Shown one piece after another: positions 10,879 through 23,091 of a DNA stretch of 64,000 nucleotides. Under the pieces are notes generated by a model, which saw only the letters and a list, made by a program, of their open reading frames with translations, had not been told where the DNA came from and did not search any database. A program made the position numbers and the translations under genes. Source of the stretch: Phaeosaccion multiseriatum (taxonomy: Eukaryota > Ochrophyta, other classes); contig OZ218959.1 of the NCBI GenBank assembly GCA_965112735.1, positions 868,001-932,000 on the forward strand. The letters are read 5' to 3'. Positions within the stretch are counted from its first letter, which is position 1. The number at the start of each line of letters is the position of its first letter.

Positions 10879-11028
10879 CGTGAAGACCAGCAGGACGCTC
10901 CGAAGAGGGGTCCTAATTTATGTCATCCCAGCCCTTGAGAAGCCCGCGAAGTTTGGACCAAGTTCGCCACCATGAGACGGCGGAAACCGGGCATTTGATC
11001 CTCGCCCGATTACCAAATCACACAGACG
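10879..11028. promoter_or_regulatory. Short divergent intergenic region between DBP7 and a plastid protein gene
   Basis: Only 150 bases separate the two start codons, so promoters and 5' leaders of both genes must share this segment. No specific element is recognised. Confidence 0.45.
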
Positions 11029-11855
11029 ATGACTCCTCGATGCGGCTGCAGCGCCGTTTTGCTCGTGCTTGTACTCTGTGCTATGGTCAGCAGCTCCTGT
11101 ACCCTTGCCTTCACCTTTTCCCCCTCAGCTGCGGCAGTGGCCTCGTCCAAGCAGCACCAAAGGCGGCAAGGGATTTCAAGAGGAGCTGTGCGTGCGCTAT
11201 CCCAGCTCCAGAGCCAGACGGGCGAGGCGAGGGACCTCAACAGTGCCACCACGAGCAGTAGCAGTAGCAGCCGGAGCAGCATCTTCGGGACATTACCTTC
11301 CCCGGCAAGAATGGCCGCGGCAGCATCAGTCCTGGCAACAACAGCGGCAGCGGGCCCTCTGGTGTCACTGGCAGCGGAGGTGGCGGCGGAGCTGAACGAG
11401 TACGGGGAGGAGATTATCCCATCAGAAGACCTCCCCCCTATGTGGATTCCCCTTGCGCTGGGGGTGCTGGTGGCAGGCGGCGTTGGTTGGCTCCAGGTAT
11501 GTGCATCGGCGCTTCATTTCATCCTGCTCCATCTGTCTGTGTAGTTTGATGCTGAATACATGTGTCCATACACAAATACACACACACACACACACACACA
11601 CTTTCGTGCTTAAATGCTTCCCGAGTGAAGCGCGACTAAACTCGTCCCTTTCTTTGTGTTTCTCGCGCTGTTCATTCCATCCGAACCGCTGTGTCGCGGC
11701 TTCTTGGCTGGCTTTGCTCTGCGTGTGTGCGTGTGTGCGTGCCACAGCTGAGCCTGGGGGGCGTGATGGACAGCGAGGCCCAGCTGGGGCAAATGTCGGG
11801 GGCCAGGGCCGCCAAGCAGAGCGCCAGGAACCGCAACATGTTCAAGAAGAAGTAG
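11029..11855 (+). CDS. Small plastid-targeted, single-helix (probably thylakoid) membrane protein
   Basis: Exons 11029-11496 and 11748-11855 give 191 residues. Residues 8-28 form a signal peptide followed by LAFTF, the expected plastid-targeting signature. A second hydrophobic stretch (about 95-115, ending VSLAAEVAAE) could be a thylakoid-transfer signal. The mature part has EEIIPSEDLPPMWIPL leading into one transmembrane helix. After the intron comes the stretch from SLGGVMDSEAQLG to a basic RNRNMFKKK end. This resembles nuclear-encoded small photosystem-type subunits in layout, but I cannot name it. The helix start is shared with the exon at 79-555, and both have a phase-0 intron at the same point after the helix. 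Confidence 0.75.
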
Positions 11856-12537
11856 ACGAACCGCACGTATGTTGGCAAACCACAACCACAAAGACAACAC
11901 GAGAGTAAATCACGAGTGACCATCGACTGCCTTGGTAGTGGGCTCAGAGAAGACGACCTCACGCCAGATGGCGCTTGCACATCCTTCATCCTTCCTATGC
12001 CTTGGCCCGAAATGAACACGGGCAACACTACCTGAACCCAAGAGAGGAGACGAGAGAGGACAGCGGACCGTTCCTCCCAGTCCGTGTGGCAAGGGGAGGA
12101 GAGTGGGAGACCATCAGACCAGGACGGGCTCGAGTGGAGAGTAGCAAAGACGCGGTAGCGAGAAGCAGCATCGGGCGTTCGCTTCGCTTGGTACACCGCC
12201 TGCGATCTGACACTTCTTTGTTCGATGGGGCCTCGAATCCCTTAAATGTATTTAGTTACTTCACTCGATTTGCGTAAGAATCGCCAAACCGGTTGGTTAG
12301 AGAGAGAGAAGCACTATAGCTCTTCGTGTAGCTCTTTGAGATGCCTACCGACACGTAGTCTTTCGGCTTTCATCCCTTTTCCCCTTCCCTGCTTGTCAGC
12401 ATTTCTGCAAGAGCACTCCCCTTGCCAAAAATGGCAGAGCAGAAGAGCAGTATCACCCCCACTTTGGCCCATAATCTTCCAAATGCACCTGTCCCCGGGG
12501 GGTTGTGGGCGGAAGGGGAGCCTCTTTCCTCATTTCC
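11856..12537. other. Intergenic region, nothing recognised
   Basis: Contains short overlapping open frames on both strands without domain similarity; probably the 3' end of the upstream gene and the promoter of uS5m. Confidence 0.6.
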
Positions 12538-15500
12538 ATGAGTCCGGCAGTGGGGAGAGTTGTGGGGCGGAGACTGGGCTCTCATGCACTGGCAGCCGTG
12601 GGAGCAGTAGGCGGTAGTGGCTGTCCAGCGTCCGGGCCGCCGCCTTTCGCAGGAAGAAGGGGCTACAAAAGGTGGGTGGGCAGAAGGGAGAGAACGCATG
12701 TGACGAAGGGCGAATGGAGAGACGACGCGGGGAGGGGGGGGGCGAAGGCTACAAAAGGTGTAGCATGTCCTTGTGGGAGCGGCCGTCGCCCGAAGAATTG
12801 CAATAGACGGCTGCCGTACGGAGAAAGAGTGGGGGGAGCATCAATGCTATCTGCCACTGGCCAGGATCTTATTCACACAGCCGCAGCAGCAGCAGCAGCA
12901 GGGCAAGGGGTGATGCTTTCTTGGTTCGGGGGTGTAGCCTGCGTCCTCCATGCCCTGCGACGCTTCTGGTCTGCCTCTGTAGCCGCACTTTAGGGAAATT
13001 TTAGCCCTCTTCTGTCCACCCATCATCATCCGACTCCCATCAAAACGGGCAGGAGTTGCATATATCGCGCCACCCATATCAAATCCCGGCAGACAACGGA
13101 GCATATCTCCGTCGTTGCTGCAAGAACGACATGCGCCAGGCGCCATGATTCCCTCGCTCACGCTCTGCCTCCCTCCCTCGTTTTGCCCTGCAGGACACTA
13201 GCGTCGTCTGCCTCCCGCGCAGCCGCCTTGGCCGTCTCGTCCAGGCCTCGCCCTTCTGGCTGCAGGCACGTCCACAGCTCCACGCGTTGGCTGAACGAAG
13301 GCGGAGACAAGGGCGGGAATAGTGGGGGGGCAGGAGCAGACGAGAGCGGAGGAAGCTCATCATCTGTCGCTGTCTCTGCTGCTGCTTCTCCGGACGGCCC
13401 AGGGGCGGGAGAAGATGAGATATGGAACGAGGGCGAGGAATGGGAAGAGGGGGAGTGGATGGACGTGGAGGAGTACATGGACGTCGTTCGGAAGAGGGAG
13501 GAGGAGGCCGAGCACAGCGACGGGACAGAGTTCAGAGCACCCAGCCACCTCAAGTTCGACAGGCCATGGGGCAACATCATGGAGGACGAGGACTTCACCG
13601 AGAAGCAGCCTGAAAGGACCATTGTTCTGACGGATAAGCAGGAGTCGCAGATCGACTACAGCTCGCACCCCAGGTACAGGCGGTACCTGCGGGTGGTGGT
13701 CAAAGGTGCGCCTCTCACAGCCTCTGCGGAGGAGGTCGCAGAGGCCTTCGCTGACTTCGAGCCCGACGAGGTCAAGGCCATTGACACCAAGAAGGGCAGG
13801 TTCAATCTCTACTTCAGCACGCCCGCTCGGGCGGAGGAAGTAGTGAGCGCGTGCCAAGCGAAGCAGGTAAGAGGATAACAAATTGAACCAACGTGCAGTC
13901 TTTCGTTCTCGCGTCCTCTCCCTGCGTCTCTGGTCTCTCTTGGGCTTTCTGCGAGGCTACCTCCCCCCTCCCCTCTCACACCTACCCTCTTTTCCATTTC
14001 CCCTCAACAGTTGTCGATCAGGAAGCAGCCGCTGACTGTCAAGCTCGCGCAAAAGCGACCAAAGACTGCCGAGCAGCACGAAATGGCGTATCGGGCCAAT
14101 CTGCCCAGTCTTGACGCCCCGGGGGGCTCGTCGGATCACGACGCAGTGACGGACCTTGAGGTGGTGGAGCGATTCCTCATGGGGGAGCCCATCGAGAGCC
14201 TCGGTGTGGGCGGGCCCGAGGACTTCCCAGAGTTTGAGGAGAGCATGCAAAGGATGGAGCTGCGCGTGGAGGCATTGAAGGAGGCAATGGACTCGTCGCT
14301 CAGGCCCTCTTACGGCCAGCCGTTCGACTGGTGAGTCCACTGAGGCGTGTGGGTGGGGATGGAGGGGAGGGTCACCGGCTGAAGAGTGCTGCAGTAGCCA
14401 AAGGCCTCCGGTTTCCCTTCCTCGCTGCCTTGGCCGCGCAGCTTGCAGTTTGCAGTTTGCAGTTTGCATGCCTCTGGGGATTGGGACGGCCTCTCTCCAT
14501 AGTCGTGGTCAGGCACCACCCCCTGACATACAGGGTATTTGCTGTGTCCTTCCAATGATCCATCCGTCCATCCCAGGCAAGAACCCGACGTGGAGGATGT
14601 GAAGCGCATGCAGGCACAGCTCATTCGCCTCAAGACGCGGGAGAGGAACCGCGAGCGAGAGGCCAAGCGCATCGCTGACCTCCGTGCAGCGGGTGTCGAC
14701 GTGACGGACATTAGTGAGGACTGGGCCGCGCAGGAGGAGGAGCGCGAAGAGTTCGAGGAGCTCGAGGATGAGGAGCACGAGCATGACAGCGACCCGGAGG
14801 CGCAGGGGAAGGACTTTTGGCTGCGGCAAGACGAGTTCGAACGCGCCTCTCGCCAGAGCCTGCCCTCGCGCATGCAGCTGCTCATGGGCAACTGGGGGGA
14901 GGTCATCGTTGACACGGGGAGGGTGTCCAAGGTGAGCGGCCGTGTCGTGGGGGGGGGGGGGCTGACAAGTGGACACGGGGCATCAAAAGGAAGGCGTGTG
15001 GACTTGGCTGTAGGCTTCGCTTGGCGAGTCTGGATGGGTAATTATTGATCTGACTGGGTGTATGGAAGGGGGGCGGATTTTCGCACGCGGGAGTGAGGCA
15101 GGAAGGCGTTCGTCGAAGTCAGCGTGTGTGCACAAGGGTTTATGTGTTTGCTGTCATTGGACCGCCGCGTTTGTGCGGCAGGGGAGGGGCGGAGGGGACA
15201 CAAAGCAAGAGATAGTGAAATAGTGGTATAGACGCTCGCGGGGACCACTCATGCTTGGGGCGGGGCTTGCTGGGGTCAAAATGACTCCGTTACGGCAAAT
15301 ATGCCTCGTCTCTCGCCGGCCTGCATCTGCAACCCGACCGCGAGCCAGAGCAATTCCTTGAATCAACTGCGGCTCTCGCTATGTCACCAGAAGCGCCATG
15401 TCTTCTGCACGACACGATAGAGATCGTACATGTCCTGCCTCACCTTACCCTCGGCTCTGTCACTGACATTGTCATGTCAGCGCTCTCCTTCATTGTCGTG

Positions 15501-15681
15501 TGAGCCCTCTCTTTCTCTCCCTGACTCTTAACATTTGTGCCCCCCCCCCCCCCTGTGTGGAATGTTGCGTGCCCACTTCGTTTGTGTTTGTAGAAAGTAG
15601 CGACGGGCTCCATCAACCGCTTCAGGGCCCTCGTCGTCGTAGGGAACGGAAACGGCGTTGCGGGCTTTGGGACAGGAAAGG

Positions 15682-15717
<36 letters not shown>

Positions 15718-16729
15718 TTTGTGACCCTGATCCTGACTGACCCCCAGTCACTCAATCGAAAAAATTCTCCCGCATCTTGTCTTGTAGTGGTGTTTGTCTT
15801 TGTGCTCCACACCTGCTCTGCTGTCGCTTTTGCCTGGCTTGGTGTTCTGCCGTTCGCCGTCGTCTTCACTCACCCCCTTCCCTCCCTTACCTCCCGTCCA
15901 CAGTCCGGCGATCTCAAGGGCGCGCTCATCAAGGCCCAGCGAGACGCCAAGCGCAACCTCATCTACGTGCCGCGCTTCAAGCACAGAGCGCTTCTCCACG
16001 ACCTGCACGGCAAGCACAACAACTTGATTGTGAGTGAGCAGTGGAGGGAGGGGTCAGCGGGGGTTTGGGTGCCGCCAAATAGCAGGGAGGAGGAGGGCAG
16101 AGCAGTGCACTTGCGGGGGGGAAGGAAGGAACGCCCATCCCACTCTCTTCGGAGCACATGGGACTCGGATTGCCCTCCGAAGATCCCAACCTCACTTGTC
16201 CTTCGCCCTCTACCCTGTCCATATGCCTGCAGGTGAACATCTTTAAGCGTCCCGTGGGGGGCGGGCTGCACGCCGGAACTCTCGTGGAGGAAATTCTCAA
16301 GCTCTTCGGCATCGCTGACGCAACCGCCAAGACGCACGGCAGGTAGCTGCCTTTGAAGAGGGGAGGGGTATGCCTGAGTAATTATGTTGCGTGGTAGGTA
16401 CATCGATGCCTCCCCGTCCCTCCAATCCCTCCGAGCATTTGAGGAGTTGATGACAACTCACTCTCACTCCTCACTCGCGCTCCCTCAGGCGCAACCCCTA
16501 CAGCATTGTGCGTGCCACCTTCAACGCCTTGGCGCAGCACAAGGGCCTGGAGGAGATGGCGCTGGGCAGGGGCGTGCGTGTGCTGTCGCTGGTGAGGGAC
16601 GTCAACCCCTACACCATGCGTGTGGACAACATGGAGCGCTGGAGGGACGAGGCCATTATTGAGGACATTGAGCGCAACAAGGAGGAAAAGCAGCGCAAGC
16701 AGGCGCCGGAGAACAGATTCAAGCAGTGA
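12538..16729 (+). CDS. MRPS5: Mitochondrial small-subunit ribosomal protein uS5m with an extra RRM-like domain
   Basis: Exons 12538-12671, 13194-13866, 14011-14330, 14577-14931, 15594-15680, 15904-16029, 16233-16342, 16489-16729 give 681 residues, all junctions in phase. Residues 1-75 are Arg/Ala/Ser-rich without acids, a mitochondrial presequence. An acidic linker follows. Residues about 206-285 read as an RRM fold: YLRVVVKGAP (beta 1), GRFNLYFST (beta 3), LTVKLAQK (beta 4). The ribosomal S5 domain begins near 470 and includes FRALVVVGNGNGVAGFG, the family glycine-rich signature, then the C-terminal S5 part with RRNPYSIVRATFNAL. It serves as a mitoribosomal small-subunit protein near the mRNA entry. 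Bacterial S5 is about 165 residues, so the N-terminal extension is exceptional. The next acceptor after residue 493 lies beyond a 660-base intron. Confidence 0.9.
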
Positions 16730-17128
16730 GGGCTCGTTGCTTGTGCTTGGGCTTGGTGCTTCGGGTCTGTCCTTGGGTTGAAGTGTCATGAGCGGCGACA
16801 AAGCCTCAAGGCTTTCTGTCCGTGGCCACAGGTGACCGGGGGGGGGGGTCGTGACGCCTTCACCGCCAAGGCAAAAGAGCTCAGCGCGGAGGAAGCGCAC
16901 AGACCAAACGAAAGCGCTGTGTGGTCTCACCACGCCTTGGTCAACGCTGCCAAAATGGAATCAGATCCTCGCCTGCTACCTATATGGTCGCAAGCGACGA
17001 ACCACCAAGATGATGATGAGAGGGTTCTTAAATAAGAAGACTTTTCCTTTTTCAGAGAAGTTTCCGGTTTCTGTGATCTGCCCATCACACCACCAACACG
17101 CAACCTTACCGACCACTCGGAACCGCGG
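16730..17128. other. Intergenic region between uS5m and the exonuclease gene
   Basis: No gene or element recognised; same-strand spacer. Confidence 0.6.
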
Positions 17129-20100
17129 ATGGATCAGCCGCCCGAGAATGCGGTAAACGGGGGAAAGCCGCAGCTCTCGAGGGTAGGAAGCAATTCAGAG
17201 CAGGTAGAGCAGGCGCAACAGGAGCAGGGGCACGAGAAGCATGGGCAAAGTCAAGGGACGGATGGTAAACGGGACACGCAGAGGAAAAAACAGAAAAAAA
17301 AACAGCAGCCACAGCAGCAGCACGAGGAGGGGGAGAAGCAACAAAAGCAAGAGCAGCCGGAGTATAAGAAGGGTGAGGGACACCCCAAATTCTACTCCAC
17401 ACTCTACAGCCGGCTCCGAGACGCCTACAACCCTGTCCTCGGGACCGTCGACCCGTACACCTGTGCTTACACGATGCAGCTCTGCGTGAACGACTTCAAG
17501 TTCAGGGGCCAGGTTAGTGTGTGGAGAAGGGGGAAGGTTGGGGATTCAGTGATGAGTCAAGCAGCAGCGCGTGGGGGTGCGAGTAAGGTGGAGAGAGGGG
17601 GAAATGGAAAGGGAAGGAGGGATGGATCCCGAGCATTGCGAGGTATAGAGACAGAGGGGCGCGAAGGATAGGCATCGGACGGAGGGTAAGAAAAGTATTT
17701 GTGAGGCAGAGAGAAGAGGATGGTAAACCTCCATGAGAGGGACCACAGGTGTGGGAAGGGGGGGAAATGTCACTTTGCTGAACGCTCTCTCGACCTCCCC
17801 TCGCCATCCCATACGCACGCGTACACACACACGCACCACCACATACACACATACACATGCAACCACACACACACACACACTTGTACACGTCCGCAGAATA
17901 AGGCCCTGCGGCGGTCCTCCCTGCGGATGGACTTGCAGCGCGCGCAGGCAGAGCTCATGCAGCAAGGTCAGTGCTCCACATGCTCAGTGGCCAGAGCAGT
18001 CAAGTGCAGCCAAGGGCACTGGGGGTTCTCGGGCCAGGGCAGGCGGAGGAAAGGAGGGGGCGAGGAGGCAGGGCCGGCAGACCGGCACACCGGCAGACCG
18101 GCAGACTGTCTGTCTCGGAGCAGAGCAGTCCTCCGTCCTCCGTCCTCCGTATTGCCGGCGCTCTGTCTGTGTCTTTCGCCCTCCCCACATGTCATGGCCC
18201 GCCCCCCTTATCGCATGCCTTCGCTTCAAACTTTCACACGCACACATACACACACATGTATGCACACACACTGTCAGTAGGAATGCCTCCTGGCGCCCTG
18301 CTCTCGGTGCTGCTGGGCGTGCTGGAGTGCCTCTGTCTGGAGACGAGCACTCAGGTCCACCTGGACACCGTCACAAGGCCCCTGGCCATGCGCCTCCTCG
18401 AGTCCATGGGGGACAACAAGGCCGCCTACCCCACTTGGGGACAGCCGGACTTCCCGTATGCCTCTATGCTGGACTTTCTCACCAGGGGGTGCGCTGCCCC
18501 CTCGCCGGGGGTGATTACGGCCGCTGCTGCGGAAGCGTCCGCCGCTGCTGCCAAGGCTGCCGAAGAGGCGGAAGCTGCGGTGGCCACAGCTGCGGCTAAG
18601 GCCAAGGCAAAGGCTGCATCTGAGGACCGCTTTGCTCCGCCCTCGGAGCCGGAGCGAAGTGGGGGGCCGTCCGAAGGCGCGGAGGTGCAAGGGGTGGAGG
18701 GAACGGGGGGGGGGGGGGTGAATGCACGCACTGCCACTCCAGTCCGAGCTGTGGTGTCTCTGAAGAATCAAAAGAGAGATATGATTGCTCCAATGGCGGC
18801 GGCGACGGCGTCAACCCACGAGCAAACGGCCTTGAACCAAGCAACTCAGTCTGCCCGCCCCCCCTCGGGAACACCACACAACAGGCCCTCGCCCCGCCCG
18901 CCCCTCCCTCCGCCACCGCCGCCATAGCATTGGCAGCACCAGCACCAGTATCCTCGCCCTTGGACGCGGCTGCAGCGGCGGCGGCGGTTCTGACGGAAGC
19001 GGCGCTCACCGCCCGCAGAGGAGATACGCTGCCCCTGTCCTACGCCCTCGCCCCCTCCACATACGACTGCAAGATCTTGCTGGGCCTGCTCCGCCTCCTG
19101 CACGTCAGCGTGGTGTACGGCTCGCTGGAGGAGGCGCTGCTGCTGCCCATGCTGCTGCGTGTGAGGCACGCCAAGGACTGGCCCTCTCTCACGGGGCTCG
19201 TCCTGCAGGTGGGGCCACACCACTGCCGACACTGGGGGCTGGACATCGAGCAGGTGGGAGAGTAGGAGGGGGAGAGAGGGGAGAGCTTACCGGACTGGGC
19301 GGGGTGGGGACAGACTGAGACTGCTTTCCTGTTTGCTGCCTCTCTCCCACGTCAAGCAGAAATGTTGTCAAGAGGAGAGCATGTCTGTTTTCTCTCTGTG
19401 CCGAGGGTTTCCAGCGAGTCATTTTCGCTTCCTTTGCCCGACTCCTTCCACGGTGCCCCATCCCCTGACTTCAGTCCTGTGCTCCTTCGCCCCCCCTGCC
19501 CCCCAAGGTCATTGTTGAGATGGTCGCTGCCCAGCGGTGGGCGCAGGCAGACGTTCTGGCGACGCTGTACTGCTTCTCTCTGCAGGATGCCGCACCCGCG
19601 AGGGTGTTTCTCGGGCTGTGTGTGGAGCAGAACGAACTGAAGCAGGCGTCGAACTTCCTCAGAAAGGTCAAGGCGGGAGGAGGGCCCGGCACCACTGGCC
19701 CAGGCCGTGCTGCTGGGGACATGGCGGGAGAGCCCTTTTCCAGGGGGGACAACTCGTGTGGGCAGATGCTCTGCTTCGAGTTCGCCTTTGTGACTGTGCT
19801 GGAGAGGCACAGGGCCATGGCCAAGCTTGTGCGGCAGGGCAAGTGGAGGGTGGCGGAGGCAAGGGTACACAGGGACACCGAGGCACAGAAGTTCCTCATC
19901 AGGGAGCTGCTGCAGCTTGACTGGGAGCAGCAGCAGGAGGAGCTCCAGCAGAAGCCGCAGCAGCAGCAACAGCAGCAGCAGCAGCAGGAGGGGGAGGAGG
20001 AGCAGCAGCAGCAGGAGGAGAAGCAGCAGCAGCAGGAGGAGGAGGAGGAGAAGGAGGAGAAGGAAGAGGAGCAGGAGGGAGAGGTGGCGTGTGTGGTGCC

Positions 20101-21772
20101 CTGCGGCTGCCGAGGCGATCTGGAGGCGGCCTACCAACTCATGCAGCAGTGGGGCCTGGGGGACGCACCGGACCTGCCCCGCATCAGCGCGCAAACGGCA
20201 CAGGCTGCCCGGCGGAGGCGCAGGTGCAAACACCTCACGCTGCCTGCAGAGGGCGTTCATGTCGTGGTGGTTGACTCGCCAGAGACGCTGCTGCGGGCGG
20301 AGAAAGAGCTGCTTCTGCCACTGGTGGGGGAGGGCCAGCCAGTGATCGGCCTTGACGTGGAGTTCAGGCCCGATTTTTACAAAGGAAGGGGTGGGGGGAG
20401 TGGCTATGGCGGAGGAAGAGGAGGAGCGAGAGGCGGCGGGAGAGGCGGAGGAAGGGGGAGGGGGGGGCGAGGGGGCGGGGGAGGAGGAGGAGGAGGAGAT
20501 GGAGGGGAGAAATCCCAACAAAAAGCAGCTCTTCTGCAAGTCTCCACCCGCTCCACAGTGCTGCTCTTCGACCTGCAGGAGCTGTTGGCCAGCAGCAGTG
20601 ATATGGGCAGCCCGCACGACGACTCCTTCGCGAGGGCCGCGGCTCTGTCTCGCTTCAGTGACACGCCCAACGTTCGCTCGTGGGTGGAGGCGCTTCTCAG
20701 CCATAGCCTGGGCGGGGAAGGTATCGTCAAGCTGGGCTTCGCCTTTGCGGGGGACTTGGCCCTCCTGCGTGCCTCCTGGCCGAAGCTCAAGTGTTGGGCC
20801 ACCGTGGCTCCGATCGTCGATGTGGGGGTGCTCAGTCGGACGCTCTGCCCAAGCAAGGGCCGGGGTAGGGAGGGTAACAACCCAGGAGGGCAGGCTTTGT
20901 CCGACGTGTGCAAGCGTTGGCTCGGCCTTCCTCTTGTGAGTGTGTGTGTGTGTGTGTGTCACCTCTTTTGAGACACCCCTCCTGCTGCTGCCGCTGCTAC
21001 TGCTGCTATTACCGCTGTACTGCTCTTCTGGATGGAAGTGCTGTCTTCGTCGTTTTTCTTGTTGTTGTTGTTGTTGTGGTGGTGGTGGTGGTGCTTACTG
21101 CTACTCTCGACTTGCTCACGCCTGTCCTCTCCCCCCCTCTCCCCCCCCTTCTGCCGCCCTCCCCCCGCTGCCTGGTGTCAGGATAAGTACGAGCAGCTCT
21201 CCGACTGGTCCCGTCGGCCTCTGTCAGCGCCGCAGCAGCACTACGCTGCCCTAGATGCGCACTGCCTCGTCACCATCTTCGACCGGATGGCCTCAGCCGT
21301 CGCCGCTGATGCAGGGGGCGCGCCACTCGCGGAAAGGTGGTGAGTAAGTCAGCGAAGTCAGCGAGTGACTCAGTGGTTGGAACTCAGGCAAACAAGCACG
21401 CAGCCAGAGCAGGCAGCACTGGAAGCTGCGTTGTGCAGCAATCCGTTCCCATGGAGGTGGCCATGGCTTTGTCTTGTTGGGTGGATGAATTGGGCCCCCA
21501 TGGCTTTGTCTTGCTTGCCGCCGCCGTGCCCCTCTGCATCGTCGGGTCGGGGAGGAGGAGCGGAGGGGAGCGGTTTCATTTATTCATCCTCTTCCTTTTC
21601 CTTCGTATTGCAGTCCCTCGTTCGCTGCGGCCACGCCCCTGCTGTAGTTGAGCAAGCTGTGAACACTCCTCCTCTCAATTCTCTGTAAGGTGACAGCATT
21701 TCCTCCCTCTCTTTTGTGCCCAGGTTTGAAGACTGCCCGGCATTGGCGAGCGAGAGCGTGCCAAGAATCTGA
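17129..21772 (+). CDS. 3'-5' exonuclease of the EXD3/MUT-7/Nibbler type
   Basis: Exons 17129-17512, 17897-17966, 18281-19253, 19508-20935, 21182-21339, 21724-21772; about 1020 residues. The N-terminal half is a helical repeat region as in MUT-7. The DEDDy exonuclease core starts near residue 750 with VIGLDVEF (first D and E), then a long Gly-rich insert, KAALLQVSTRSTVLLFDLQEL, FAGDLALL (second D), and YAALDAHCL (Tyr and last Asp). EXD3-family enzymes trim small-RNA 3' ends or act in RNA silencing. A Q/E-rich tract lies at 19921-20080. In exon 3 the frame changes across a run of 14 G at 18705-18718: the upstream frame runs on to a stop at 18925-18927, while the frame that continues into exon 4 is open from this run. 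A homopolymer length error is the simplest explanation. A real frameshift would give a broken gene. Confidence 0.82.
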
Positions 21773-22388
21773 GTCGCTGCCCTCCCGTGGGCCGATGGAA
21801 CGGGGGGCGTAGCAGGAGCGACTTGTCCAGTTATTTGGGGGGGCTGTATGATTATATCCGATTATTTATTTGGTCGTTAAAAGTTTGTGTTTGCAGCTTC
21901 GCTGCATCATCTATGCCTCTATCATGTGTGGCTCTTCTATTTACAGGTATACAGACACGATCAATGCCACTATTCATCTCTCCTACTCCTCGTCCTACTA
22001 CGACTACTACTTAACGTCTCCTCCTCCTCCTCCTCCTCCTCCTCCTCCTCCTCCTCCTCCTCCTCCTCCTCCTCCTCCTCCTCCTCCTCCTCCTCCTCCT
22101 CCCCCTCCTCCTCCTTCTCCTTAAATGGCCCGTGTACACAAGCGTTCAGCGCTGCACTAACCGAGCAAGGAGTGATGCTCCACCGCCCGTCCCTGCCCCT
22201 TACAGCAGGCAAGCACCAGAACAAAAAGGCGAGCCAACCTAAACCGAAGCCAACCGCAGCTGCTGCTGGCAGAGCACCAACAGCTGCTGCCTGCCCTCCC
22301 TCCCGGCGCCCCTTGGGAAGTCTCAACGGCGCATCAGCCAGAGCGTGGATCAGTCGCTCCCTCCTGAGGCCAGGCCCGCACGCTCCTC
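21773..22388. other. Convergent intergenic region with a TCC microsatellite
   Basis: Lies between the 3' ends of the exonuclease gene and the minus-strand low-complexity gene. Contains a (TCC)n array at about 22018-22110; nothing else recognised. Confidence 0.7.
22018..22110. repeat. (TCC)n microsatellite
   Basis: About 30 uninterrupted TCC units. Confidence 0.95.
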
Positions 22389-23057
22389 TCACCCCACCCC
22401 GTTGGCAGTAACCTCAGCAGCCTTTAGACCCCACACGCTCGGCTCCGTCTTGCGCCGGGCCGGAGCTGTTGACGACAGTGCACACGCAGCGAGACCTGAC
22501 CCGAGGATGCGGTAGGGCTGAATCTCTGGAACACTTGGACCCGTGTAGCGCCGGGTATGGACGGACTGGGCCTGCTGGGAATGCACTGCGGCGTCGAACA
22601 CCATGTCGCTATACGTGTCGCCTTGCTTGTCGCCCTTCTGGTGCATCGACTGAGTCCGTCGAAGCGCCCTCTCCTTCCTCTTTGCCTCGTCACCGCTCTC
22701 TGCCCCGTCTGCCTGCTCACTGCAAGTGTTGGCTTGTGCCGGAGAGGCTCTCTCCCACGGCAATGGCACCATGAGGGCCAACTCCATGGCTTCCACGTCG
22801 TCATTTCCCTGTGGTGGCTCTCCTGAGGCCAGCGGCTTGCCCGCATAGATGGTGGGCAGGGCCAGAGTCTGAGACTGAGACTGTCGGTGTGGGGCGGCGC
22901 TTTTGCGCGACACCAAGGGTGCCAATGGAGCCTCCGAGGTGGACTTGCCTTTAGGCTTTTCTTGCTCCCCCTGAAAGGAATGTGGAGGAGCACCTCGATC
23001 CCTCCTCTTGCCTCCCTTCTGCTGCTGCTGCTGCTGCTCTTGCTGCTCTTGCTGCTC

Positions 23058-23091
<34 letters not shown>

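Noticed and set aside
19352-20962. 536-codon minus-strand frame opposite the exonuclease gene
   Set aside because: Leu-rich runs are the antisense of the Q/E tract, and the plus strand carries the conserved DEDDy motifs.
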